A stretch of DNA of 64,000 nucleotides from Bifidobacterium breve. GTDB taxonomy: Bacteria; Actinomycetota; Actinomycetes; Nanopelagicales; Nanopelagicaceae. Within the stretch, counting starts at the first letter, position 1, and the number at the start of each line of letters is the position of its first letter. The stretch spans positions 1 through 64,000 of the forward strand of contig CAMAPO010000004.1 in assembly GCA_945860245.1 (NCBI GenBank). The letters are read 5' to 3'. The translations under genes were made by a program, and so were the position numbers. Of the stretch, positions 49,226-57,967 are shown in pieces. The notes under the pieces are model-generated. The model made no database searches and was not told the origin of the DNA. It was given only the letters and a program-made list of their open reading frames with translations.

Positions 49226-49993
49226 ATGCCACTCACACCGCAGCGCGCGGCTTTCTTCGATGTCGACAACACCTTGGTGCGGGGCTCAACTATCTACTTC
49301 CTTGGCCGGGGCATGTACCAACGTGGCTTCTTTACAAAATCAGATATTTCGCGATTTGTATTAGCAAACCTGAGATTTCGCTTAACAGGAACTGAGAAGC
49401 AAGATGAGATAAATCGTTTTCAAAAATCAGCGCAAGATTTTATCGGTGGGCACAATGTCTCTGAAATTAATGCAGTTGCCCAAGAAATTTATGATGAGTA
49501 TGTATCTCCCGCGTTGTGGGAAGGAACAATAGAAATTGCCCAACGACATCTAAATGATGGAGTTGAAGTTTGGCTGGTGACTGCTGCACCTGAAGATATG
49601 GCGACGCTAATTGCCGAACGGTTGGGATTTACAGGAGCACTTGGCAGTAAAGCTGCAATTGAAGATGGTCATTACACCGGTGCTATGAATGGGCCTCTTT
49701 TACACGGCCGCGAGAAAGCTACTGCGATACAACAGCTGGCCAAAGAGAAGGGGTTTGATCTGACAACTTGTTTTGGATATTCAGATAGCCATAATGACTT
49801 ACCTCTTCTTCTAACTGTCGGAAATCCATCTGCAATAAATCCTGATGCAAAGTTGCGGATTCGCGCCTTGCAGGAGCGCTGGCCAATTCATGACTACCGT
49901 CGGATGAGATTTCTAAACCGCTTACTGGGGCCATTGGTCTCTCGCATCGCGTGGTTAGGTACCAGGCTTACCCCACGCCGCAACTCCCGCTGA
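49226..49993 (+). CDS. HAD-IB family phosphatase
   Basis: A 255-residue haloacid dehalogenase superfamily hydrolase of subfamily IB (SerB-like). Motif I FFDVDNT is at 11-16 with nucleophile Asp12 and acid Asp14, motif II is LVTAAP, and motif IV is YSDSHNDLPLL. The substrate is unknown; actinobacterial relatives are often annotated SerB or lysophosphatidate-type enzymes. It is divergent from the histidine phosphatase and 53 bases before the helicase-associated gene. Confidence 0.85.
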   Translation: MPLTPQRAAFFDVDNTLVRGSTIYFLGRGMYQRGFFTKSDISRFVLANLRFRLTGTEKQDEINRFQKSAQDFIGGHNVSEINAVAQEIYDEYVSPALWEGTIEIAQRHLNDGVEVWLVTAAPEDMATLIAERLGFTGALGSKAAIEDGHYTGAMNGPLLHGREKATAIQQLAKEKGFDLTTCFGYSDSHNDLPLLLTVGNPSAINPDAKLRIRALQERWPIHDYRRMRFLNRLLGPLVSRIAWLGTRLTPRRNSR

Positions 49994-50046
49994 GTTAAAA
50001 AGCCAATTCGCGCTCTAACCTCACTTGCCAGTAATGTAGGCAAGTT

Positions 50047-52248
50047 ATGGAAACGCGCTCCTTTGCAGATTACTTACGTACCTTGGATGACGCTGCCCTC
50101 ATTTCACTCTTTTCTTATCGGCCAGATCTAGTAACGCCTGTACCACCTGATGTTGCATCGCTGGCAGTTCGTGCAACATCTGCACCAAGTCTGGCGCGGG
50201 TGATTGATTCTCTAAACGCCTGGCAATATCAAGTCTTAGAAGCTTGCGCTGTTGTTGCTGAACCATTTAATGAAAAGAGCGTTACCACACTTACAGATAA
50301 GGCAGCACTCTTTCTTATCCCAGGGCTAATCGAACGTGGGCTGATTTACACAGGAAAAGATGGGCTTTACCTACCGACTACCGTGCGCGAAGTTCTTGGC
50401 AGCGATATCGCCGGAGTTGGTCCACAATCTATGGCGAAGTTAGATTTAAAGAAGTTAGAGCAAGCACCGCCTGCGGCAAAGAAAGCACTTGATGCCATGG
50501 TGTGGGGACCACCACGAGGCACGGTCACAGATGTTAAGAAACCTGGCGCCGGAGTTGCTTGGCTATTGGAGAATAACTTTTTAGTAGTAGCAAACTCTCA
50601 TACAGTTTTAATGCCGCGCGAAGTTGCAATTGCCTTACGTGGCGGCAAATTACATAAAGAACTTTTTATTCAAGAACCAGAACTTGCGGGTGATAAACGA
50701 GATAGTAAGAGCGTTCAACTTGCAGCAATTGCAAATATATCAACCTTCTTGCGCTGGACTGAAGAGATCCTAAATTTCTGGGCCCAAGAACCTGCCGATG
50801 CGCTTCGTTCAGGTGGGTTAGGCGTGCGGGAGCTAAAGATAATTTCACACCACCTCGGCGTAGATTCCAACTGTGCCGCCTTTGTTGCAGAACTCGCTTA
50901 CTTAGCCGGACTCTTAACTATTGACGCCGATGATCGAATTCTTCCGACCAGTCAATTTGATATTTGGTTGACTCAATCTCCTTCTACACGCTGGCAATCA
51001 CTTGTCTCGCAATGGCTGATTACTTCTCGCATGAGCGGCTTAGTCGGCAGAGAAGAATCAAAGAACGTCGCCCCCCTTGGCCCCGAATTAGATCGCGTAG
51101 CCGCTGCACCAATTCGTAAATTAACGCTGCGCTTGCTGCAAGAAAGCCAAGGTTCGGCACCAAAAATTGAGTCACTGCTGTTGCTAGCACAATGGAATTC
51201 CCCAGCAAAACGTAGTGGCGGCATACCAAGTGATTACCTAACTTGGAACTTACGTGAAGCAGAATGGCTCGGCATAACTGGGCAGGGCGCAATTTCAAAG
51301 TATGGAATCGGGCTGCTATCTGGTGGCGATCTAGATGAAATCAACGAAGATCTTCCGAAACCAGTTGATCACATTCTTATTCAGAGCGATCACACCGCAA
51401 TTGCACCAGGCCCACTTGAGCACGAGATCGCACAAGAGTTAGCCATTCTCGCTGAAATCGAAAGTCGTGGTGGTGCAACTGTCTATCGTTTTAGCGAAGC
51501 AACTATTCGCCGCGGTTTAGATCACGGACGTACCGGGGATGAGATCAAGGTATTCTTAAAGAAAACTTCTAAAACTGCAATGCCACAGCCACTGGAATAT
51601 TTAATTGCTGATGTTGCAAAGAAGCACGGAAAGTTGCGAGTCGGCAATACATCTGCATTTATTAGATGTGAAGATCCGGCTTTGATCGCGCAGATCATTA
51701 GCGATAAACGTTTAGAGATGTTATCGCTGCGCCAGATATCTCCAGAAGTTTTAATCTGTCAGCATGATGCTGCCGATGCAATGTCTATCTTGCGCAGCTT
51801 TGGATATTTACCGGCAGGTGAAGATTCGCAAGGAGCGCTACTTAGCGGTCCGAGAATTCAACGCGCTAAAGGCAAAGCCCGACCACCAAGAATCATTGGT
51901 GAGTTCGATCGTCCTGATGAGTTGCAGTTAGAAGCAGCGCTGCGCACACTTCGCACTGGAGAAAAATCTAGCCATCGCCAAAGTACCTTACGCAATATCG
52001 CAAGCAATGCGCTGGGTTCACTTCCCCGCACAACCGCCAATGAAACTTTAGATATCTTGGCTGATTATCTGCAAAACCAACCGGCAACATCACTTTCGAT
52101 TGGTTACGCCGATAACAATGGCCTAGTTTCACATCGCATAATTGATCCCTTAAAACTCTCTGCCGGTTCGCTACTCGCGCGCGATCACGCGACCGGTGAG
52201 GTGCAAACCTTTAGAATTGCGCGCATAACTGGGGTGGCGGCGATATGA
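50047..52248 (+). CDS. helicase-associated domain protein, XPB partner
   Basis: A 733-residue protein with no Walker motifs. It has the N-terminal pattern of the actinobacterial helicase-associated proteins (FADYLRTLDDAALISLFSYRPDL) and a C-terminal Helicase_C_3-like region (residues about 430-560: ILIQSDHTAIAPGPLEHE). Such genes usually neighbour XPB in actinobacteria, suggesting a DNA-binding or accessory role in repair. The stop overlaps the M20 peptidase start (ATGA). A TAATGT at 50032-50037 may be its -10, giving a three-base leader. Confidence 0.75.
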   Translation: METRSFADYLRTLDDAALISLFSYRPDLVTPVPPDVASLAVRATSAPSLARVIDSLNAWQYQVLEACAVVAEPFNEKSVTTLTDKAALFLIPGLIERGLIYTGKDGLYLPTTVREVLGSDIAGVGPQSMAKLDLKKLEQAPPAAKKALDAMVWGPPRGTVTDVKKPGAGVAWLLENNFLVVANSHTVLMPREVAIALRGGKLHKELFIQEPELAGDKRDSKSVQLAAIANISTFLRWTEEILNFWAQEPADALRSGGLGVRELKIISHHLGVDSNCAAFVAELAYLAGLLTIDADDRILPTSQFDIWLTQSPSTRWQSLVSQWLITSRMSGLVGREESKNVAPLGPELDRVAAAPIRKLTLRLLQESQGSAPKIESLLLLAQWNSPAKRSGGIPSDYLTWNLREAEWLGITGQGAISKYGIGLLSGGDLDEINEDLPKPVDHILIQSDHTAIAPGPLEHEIAQELAILAEIESRGGATVYRFSEATIRRGLDHGRTGDEIKVFLKKTSKTAMPQPLEYLIADVAKKHGKLRVGNTSAFIRCEDPALIAQIISDKRLEMLSLRQISPEVLICQHDAADAMSILRSFGYLPAGEDSQGALLSGPRIQRAKGKARPPRIIGEFDRPDELQLEAALRTLRTGEKSSHRQSTLRNIASNALGSLPRTTANETLDILADYLQNQPATSLSIGYADNNGLVSHRIIDPLKLSAGSLLARDHATGEVQTFRIARITGVAAI

Positions 52249-53354
52249 CGAGCACAAATGAGTCTAAATACGGCAGACTTGACCCTATGTTGGCTGCGAT
52301 TGAAGCTTTGGTGCGATGCGAATCCCCAACTGAAGATATCGCTGCTTGCCAGAACGTAGTTCGATTAGCTAGCGATATCGCAACTCGCATTCTTGGAACA
52401 CCGGCGCAAATTAAAGAGATTAAGGGACGCCCCGTATTTTGGTGGGGCGCCAGCCAACCAGAAATACTTTTACTTGCTCACCTCGACACTGTTTGGCCGC
52501 ATGGTTCATATCAACCACTCTGGGAGGTCGCGGGCGATGTTGTTCGCGGGCCTGGCGTTTTTGATATGAAAGCGGGCTTTGTGCAAGCGCTATTTGCGCT
52601 AAAAGATATTGAAGGCGTTGCAGACCGCGTAGCACTCGTTGCCACAACCGATGAAGAGACTGGATCTTTTGCATCGCGAGAATTAATTATGGAGCTATCC
52701 GCCGCTGCCAAAGCAGTATTAGTTTTAGAAGCATCACTTGATGGCAAAGTTAAGACCGGGCGTAAAGGCACTGCAATGTACAAGGTCGCAGTGCACGGAT
52801 TAGCCGCGCATGCAGGCCTAGAACCTGAAAAGGGCGTAAACGCCACCGTTGAAATCGCCCACGTTATTCTGCAACTTGCTGGGCTAGAGAATAAGGAGCA
52901 CGGAACAACTGTTGTTCCGACTCTATTAAAGTCTGGCAATAGCGCCAACACAGTTCCGGATCTAGCCGTACTTGAAATTGACGCTAGATCTTTTGCGCAA
53001 TCCGAAATTGATCGAGTTGATGCAGCGATTAAATCTCTTAAAGCAAAAAGTGCTGGCGCACGCCTTGAGATAACTGGTGGGCTAAATCGTCCGCCGCTAC
53101 AGCCAGCCTCAACAAAAGCGTTGTATGAAAGAATTGAAGTAGTTGCAAAATCGATCGGAATGGCCCCGCTAGGTTGTGCAGAAGTAGGTGGGGCAAGTGA
53201 TGGCAACTTCGCCGCGGCTGCAGGTGCACAAGTTCTAGATGGTTTAGGCGCAGTCGGTGGCGGTGCACATGCACCAAGTGAGTGGCTGAGTTTGAAATCT
53301 ATCGAAGAACGCAGCGCCCTGCTGCACGCATTTATTAAAGATTTGTTGAAATGA
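52245..53354 (+). CDS. M20-family metallopeptidase
   Basis: A 369-residue zinc amidohydrolase/carboxypeptidase. Metal and catalytic residues are visible: H79 and D81 in LLAHLDTVWP, D107 in GVFDMKAG, the Glu pair E137-E138 in TTDEETGS, and the C-terminal GGGAHAPSEW. The pattern is closest to CPG2/ArgE-like carboxypeptidases. It is joined by ATGA overlaps to the helicase-associated gene upstream and XPB downstream, an unexpected place for a peptidase; its substrate is unknown. Confidence 0.85.
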   Translation: MTSTNESKYGRLDPMLAAIEALVRCESPTEDIAACQNVVRLASDIATRILGTPAQIKEIKGRPVFWWGASQPEILLLAHLDTVWPHGSYQPLWEVAGDVVRGPGVFDMKAGFVQALFALKDIEGVADRVALVATTDEETGSFASRELIMELSAAAKAVLVLEASLDGKVKTGRKGTAMYKVAVHGLAAHAGLEPEKGVNATVEIAHVILQLAGLENKEHGTTVVPTLLKSGNSANTVPDLAVLEIDARSFAQSEIDRVDAAIKSLKAKSAGARLEITGGLNRPPLQPASTKALYERIEVVAKSIGMAPLGCAEVGGASDGNFAAAAGAQVLDGLGAVGGGAHAPSEWLSLKSIEERSALLHAFIKDLLK

Positions 53355-55000
53355 GCGAAGGCCCGCTAATTGTCCAGAGCGATAAAACGCTTCTGCTAGA
53401 TATTGATCATCCGCTTTCGACTGAATGTCGCCGCGCGATTGCGCCATTTGCTGAATTAGAACGATCTCCTGAACATATCCATACTTATCGCTTAACAAAC
53501 TTGGGTTTATGGAATGCTCGCGCAGCAGGCCATGATGCAGAGTTGGTAATCGATACTTTAATTAAATACTCAAGATATGCCGTGCCGCATTCACTGCTTA
53601 TAGATGTTGCCGAAACCATGTCGCGTTACGGACGTTTGCGGTTGGAAGCAGATCCAATACATGGCCTGATCTTGATCACAACCGATGTCGGCGTACTGGA
53701 AGAAGTTATTCGCGCCAAGAAGATCGCTCCACTTTTAGGTACTCGTATTGATCCCGAAACTATCGCAGTACATCCCAGTCAGCGCGGTGCAATTAAGCAA
53801 TCGCTGCTGCGACTTGGTTGGCCCGCAGAAGATTTCGCGGGATATGTTGATGGGCAAGCCCACGAAATTGCTCTTAAGCAGAATGATTGGAAGATCCGTC
53901 CCTATCAAGAGTTAGCCGCTGAAGGATTTTGGCATGGTGGCTCAGGGGTAATAGTTCTTCCTTGCGGTGCGGGGAAGACAATTGTTGGAGCTGCAGCCAT
54001 GGCGCACGCAAAAGCAACCACCTTGATTTTGGTTACAAATACTTTGGCGGCGCGGCAATGGCGCGAAGAATTGTTACGCCGAACAACTTTAAATGAAGAT
54101 GAGATTGGTGAATATTCTGGAGCGAAGAAAGAGATTCGCCCAGTAACAATTGCGACCTATCAGGTGATGACCAAGAAGAAGAATGGCGTTTACTCTCACT
54201 TAGATCTATTTGATACCCACGACTGGGGGCTGATTATTTATGATGAAGTACATTTACTGCCAGCGCCAATCTTCCGATTTACTGCAGATATTCAATCACG
54301 ACGCCGCTTAGGTCTAACTGCCACTTTAGTTCGTGAAGATGGCATGGAAGGTGAAGTATTTTCACTTATTGGACCAAAGCGTTTTGATGTTCCTTGGAAA
54401 GAGATTGAGGCGCAAGGCTATATAGCTCCGGCGGAATGTATTGAAGTCCGGGTAAACCTCACCGAAGCCGAGCGACTTTCTTACGCAACTGCAGAGCCAG
54501 AAGAGCGATATCGCTACTGCGCAACCACCAGAACTAAGCGCAATGTTGTTGAGAAACTTGTCGATCTTCACGCAGGGGAACAAATTCTCGTAATTGGCCA
54601 GTACATCGATCAATTAGATGATTTATCGGAGACTTTGGGCGTTCCGGTAATCAAAGGTGAGACGCCGATTAAAGAGCGCGAAAGGTTATTTGCTGCTTTC
54701 CGCATCGGTGAAATTACCTGCTTAGTTGTCTCAAAGGTCGCTAACTTTTCAATTGATCTACCTGAAGCGACAATTGCTATTCAAGTATCTGGAGCTTTTG
54801 GCTCACGCCAGGAAGAAGCCCAGAGACTTGGGCGTATTGTGCGGCCAAAAGCTGACGGTCGTGGTGCAAAGTTTTATTCTGTGGTTTCACGCGACACTAT
54901 TGATCAAGATTTCGCACAGAATCGCCAACGCTTCCTTGCTGAACAAGGTTACTCATATCGAATTATTGACGCTGACGATGTTTTTCAAGGGAAGATCTAA
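53351..55000 (+). CDS. bacterial XPB-type DNA helicase
   Basis: A 549-residue superfamily 2 helicase. After an N-terminal damage-recognition-like domain (about 1-175) come Walker A PCGAGKT (204-210), DEVH box (298-301), GLTATL (321-326) and the XPB-specific RED motif in VREDG (327-331). The second RecA domain ends with QRLGRIVRPK. It is expected to unwind DNA in repair or transcription-coupled processes. The last 38 bases overlap the opposing glutaredoxin gene. Confidence 0.93.
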   Translation: MSEGPLIVQSDKTLLLDIDHPLSTECRRAIAPFAELERSPEHIHTYRLTNLGLWNARAAGHDAELVIDTLIKYSRYAVPHSLLIDVAETMSRYGRLRLEADPIHGLILITTDVGVLEEVIRAKKIAPLLGTRIDPETIAVHPSQRGAIKQSLLRLGWPAEDFAGYVDGQAHEIALKQNDWKIRPYQELAAEGFWHGGSGVIVLPCGAGKTIVGAAAMAHAKATTLILVTNTLAARQWREELLRRTTLNEDEIGEYSGAKKEIRPVTIATYQVMTKKKNGVYSHLDLFDTHDWGLIIYDEVHLLPAPIFRFTADIQSRRRLGLTATLVREDGMEGEVFSLIGPKRFDVPWKEIEAQGYIAPAECIEVRVNLTEAERLSYATAEPEERYRYCATTRTKRNVVEKLVDLHAGEQILVIGQYIDQLDDLSETLGVPVIKGETPIKERERLFAAFRIGEITCLVVSKVANFSIDLPEATIAIQVSGAFGSRQEEAQRLGRIVRPKADGRGAKFYSVVSRDTIDQDFAQNRQRFLAEQGYSYRIIDADDVFQGKI

Positions 55001-55217
55001 ATCTCTCTGGATCGACTCTGTAAAAGTCGTGGTGCTCACCATCAATATGTATCACTGGAACTTCATGGCCATATAACTTCTCTAATTCAACGTCACCATC
55101 AATAAAGTTAACTTCTATTTCAAAGTTTAACTCTTCTTTTAAATCTGTGAGCGTTGCTTCAGCAACTTCACAAAGGTGACATCCATGGCGTGAAAAAATT
55201 GTTATTAAGGTGCTCAT
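54963..55217 (-). CDS. glutaredoxin-like (DUF836) protein
   Basis: An 84-residue thioredoxin-fold protein with active site CHLC (C14, C17) in FSRHGCHLCEVA and cis-Pro in HEVPVIHIDG. DUF836 proteins are small redox proteins common in actinobacteria. Its ATG overlaps the stop of the 111-residue hypothetical gene (ATGA), and its 3' end overlaps the XPB gene by 38 bases. Confidence 0.85.
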   Translation of the reverse strand: MSTLITIFSRHGCHLCEVAEATLTDLKEELNFEIEVNFIDGDVELEKLYGHEVPVIHIDGEHHDFYRVDPERFRSSLEKHRQRQ

Positions 55218-55549
55218 TTTTTCTTGGAAGGTTTTGAGGTAAAGACCCGATCCACTAATTCTTGGATTACTAAAGTTGCATCGCCTTTTGCGCGATAGAG
55301 ATTTTCCTCTGCACTTTTCAAAACTGTTTCTGCAGTTGTCTTGGTAACTGTGCCGACTAACGGACCATACTTCTTTGAGAAAATCGTGTGAGCCAAATGT
55401 CCAATTACGCTAGCTAACTCTCCACGGGCTTCCTCTAAAGTGGGTTCAGGTCGCGCTGAAACAGAGGAGAAGTTAAGCACCGCTGGTCGCTCAGATTTCA
55501 TTCGCGCAATTACTTGATCTAAATCACTCTCGGCGTTGTTAAGGGACAT
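55214..55549 (-). CDS. conserved-looking hypothetical protein, 111 residues
   Basis: A helical, soluble protein with a lysine-rich end (SKPSKKK) and no cysteines. The middle part (EEARGELASVIGHLAHTIFSKKYGPLVG) suggests amphipathic helices. It is not recognised. It is translationally coupled to the glutaredoxin gene, and divergent from the metalloprotease gene across only 35 bases. Confidence 0.6.
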   Translation of the reverse strand: MSLNNAESDLDQVIARMKSERPAVLNFSSVSARPEPTLEEARGELASVIGHLAHTIFSKKYGPLVGTVTKTTAETVLKSAEENLYRAKGDATLVIQELVDRVFTSKPSKKK

Positions 55550-55570
55550 GGATACATTCTCGCATCCTGA

Positions 55571-55576
55571 TACCGT
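55571..55576 (+). promoter_or_regulatory. -10 box of the metalloprotease gene
   Basis: TACCGT, eight bases before the ATG at 55585, implying a leader of one or two bases. Confidence 0.38.
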
Positions 55577-55584
55577 TGGGCGCT

Positions 55585-57966
55585 ATGGCGAGCAAAAAAT
55601 TGAGATCTATGAAGCGATCCTTCGCCATATCCATATCTTTCGCGATTTTTATAGCGGGCTTCACGCCTCTGGCCTCGGCGCAATCTCAGGTATTAGTGAG
55701 ACCAGCCACGCAATGGGGAAGTGTTTACGCCGCACCTGCCACAGCTGGAACACAGTCTCCAAAACCAAAAGTTGCTCATTTAGAGAAGAAGTCAAAGATT
55801 ATTGTTAAATACAATAATTTTCCGGAGTGGACAAAGGTTCAAGTTCAGGCAGCCGTTGATGTTTGGGCAGAGAATTTTGAATCTAAAGTTCCTATCTATA
55901 TTGATGCAACCTGGGGACGTTCCTCCTCTTATAGTATTCTAGGAAGCGCTCGTCCAGGAAGTTACTTTGCTAATTTTTCTGGTGCCCCTGATCCCAGTCT
56001 CTGGTATCCATCGGCTTTGGCAAATGCTTTGGCCGGTAAAGATCTTGATGGCGATAATCCGGAAATGGTTATCACAGTAAATTCGTTAGCTAGTTGGTAT
56101 CGCGGTGATGGAATTGGACCTAGTAAAACAGAATACGATCTGCAATCAGTAATCCTGCACGAGATGGCGCACGGCTTGGGATTTTTATCAACTGATAGCT
56201 ATGACACATTTTTCGGGTATGGATCAATCGATCAACCAACTCCATATGATGCGTATGTTCAAACTGGTGATGGCCGCAGGCTTTCTGATCTTCCCTCACC
56301 ATCACTCGAACTTGGTGAAGCGCTTACCTCAAAGTTAGTCTGGTCTGGCGCTCAAGGAATTGCGGCAAATGGTGGAGTAAAACCTTTGCTGTATTCACCA
56401 AAAAAGTATGAAGATGGTTCTTCAGTTAGCCATTTAGATGAAGCAACTTTTGATCGAGCTGGTAAAAATTCTGTGATGTCTCCAAACTTAGAGGCGGGTG
56501 AAGTTTTTCACGAACCAGGGCCACTATTACTTGCGATGATGCAAGATTTGCGAACCAAGCCACCTGTCGGAATTGCAGTAGGAATCCCACAAGCAGTACG
56601 AAACTACGAAGCGCTAATTTCAGATTCTGGCGCGATCATTAAATTTGATCCACCAGCAAATGCTCGAGCAGCGCAGGTAAAGAGTTATATGGTGAAGAAC
56701 CTAAAAACTGGGGCAGAAAAGAGCTTTACCGACAGTCCAGCGCTATTTTCTGGCTTGAAAAATGGCACTTCTTATACTTTTGCCATCACTGCATCCAATT
56801 CGCTCGGAACATCTGAGCCAGTGACCACAAATGCCATCACCCCAAAAGCGGGTTGGATCAAGAAGGTTATTGATTCTAACGCCGATGTTAAGAACTTAAC
56901 CACAGTTACATTTAATGGAAACCCTGCAATTATCTATCAAGATGAAATTAACGGAGCTCTTAAAGTTGCGCTTTGGAACGGAAAACTTTGGATCAAATCA
57001 AATGTGGATGGACGTGGCGGTTCTGCCGGTCGCACTAGAAATCCAATTAGTGGCGATGTTTCAGCATGTGTAAGTGGATCTGGAAAGACCCAGACTTTAC
57101 ATATCTTCTATTCAGATTCTGTCGATAAAGATCTCCGTTACGCCACCTACGATGGTAAAAAATTTAAATTTGAAGTTATAGACGGTAACGGTAGCGCTGT
57201 AAATAAATATGAGGACCCAATTCGAGTCCGCACCGCTAGTGATGTGAGCGTTGCCAATGCTTGTTCGGTTAGCGCAGTCGGTGTGCAAGTCTTCTATCGT
57301 GATGAATCACAAGGGATTTTATTGGGTGCTGTAAAAGCTAGCGGGAGTAAAGAGTGGAAGTACGAACTTATCGATGGTGATCGCAAAACAGATGATCGAA
57401 CTACTGGCGATGTGGCTTTTCACTTAGATGCGCTATTCGATGGCAAATCTACGATTTTGTTGTACGACTCAGTGTTAACAATTAATCAACGCAAGGAGAC
57501 GACCTCCGGTGCGATCCGCGTGGCCCAAAGAGCTGGAGTAAGCCCACAAGGTTGGCGCTATTCCACTCTTGATACATCGGCAGGCCCAATTGCTGTTGTG
57601 GGATATGACGTCGCCCTGCAAAAAGGTGCGCGCGGCATCTTGGCTACTTGGCTAACCTCATCCGTGCTGACTTTGCCAAGGGCTGAACAAATCCGTTGGG
57701 CTTATCTAGCTACTCCAACGGTGATCAAGACTCTGCCAACAAATGGGTATGGGACTCCAAGTAAATTCTTAAGCAGCAACGGTTCGACCACAATCTTTAA
57801 CTGTCAGCAACGTCTGTGTGCGTTAGATGTGTCTACCGACGCTCTTTCTTTGGTGGCAAAGGAGCAGAACGTTGATGGTTTTGATTCAGCGTGGATAGTT
57901 TTAAATAAGGTCCGTTATTTAATATCCGGGATTGATGGCAATTTACTTTCGCTGCGCGCTGCTTAA
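55585..57966 (+). CDS. secreted matrixin-like zinc metalloprotease with Fn3 domain
   Basis: A 793-residue exported protein starting MASKKLRSMKRSF; starting at the later Met (MKRSFAIS) would also give a signal peptide, which ends near LASAQS. A metzincin domain carries HEMAHGLGFLS (residues 192-202), with the third ligand region modified (the usual third His after the Gly is not obvious). A fibronectin type III domain (about 330-420) follows, then about 370 residues of repeated beta-strands resembling a propeller (DKDLRYATYDGKKF). It probably acts outside the cell or at the surface on proteins. Similar secreted peptidases occur in streamlined freshwater actinobacteria. Confidence 0.75.
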   Translation: MASKKLRSMKRSFAISISFAIFIAGFTPLASAQSQVLVRPATQWGSVYAAPATAGTQSPKPKVAHLEKKSKIIVKYNNFPEWTKVQVQAAVDVWAENFESKVPIYIDATWGRSSSYSILGSARPGSYFANFSGAPDPSLWYPSALANALAGKDLDGDNPEMVITVNSLASWYRGDGIGPSKTEYDLQSVILHEMAHGLGFLSTDSYDTFFGYGSIDQPTPYDAYVQTGDGRRLSDLPSPSLELGEALTSKLVWSGAQGIAANGGVKPLLYSPKKYEDGSSVSHLDEATFDRAGKNSVMSPNLEAGEVFHEPGPLLLAMMQDLRTKPPVGIAVGIPQAVRNYEALISDSGAIIKFDPPANARAAQVKSYMVKNLKTGAEKSFTDSPALFSGLKNGTSYTFAITASNSLGTSEPVTTNAITPKAGWIKKVIDSNADVKNLTTVTFNGNPAIIYQDEINGALKVALWNGKLWIKSNVDGRGGSAGRTRNPISGDVSACVSGSGKTQTLHIFYSDSVDKDLRYATYDGKKFKFEVIDGNGSAVNKYEDPIRVRTASDVSVANACSVSAVGVQVFYRDESQGILLGAVKASGSKEWKYELIDGDRKTDDRTTGDVAFHLDALFDGKSTILLYDSVLTINQRKETTSGAIRVAQRAGVSPQGWRYSTLDTSAGPIAVVGYDVALQKGARGILATWLTSSVLTLPRAEQIRWAYLATPTVIKTLPTNGYGTPSKFLSSNGSTTIFNCQQRLCALDVSTDALSLVAKEQNVDGFDSAWIVLNKVRYLISGIDGNLLSLRAA

Positions 57967-57967
57967 A

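Noticed and set aside
52511..53206. Minus-strand open frame of 231 codons inside the M20 peptidase gene
   Set aside because: Antisense of a well-supported gene with conserved metal ligands; its composition is typical of a reverse-strand shadow.
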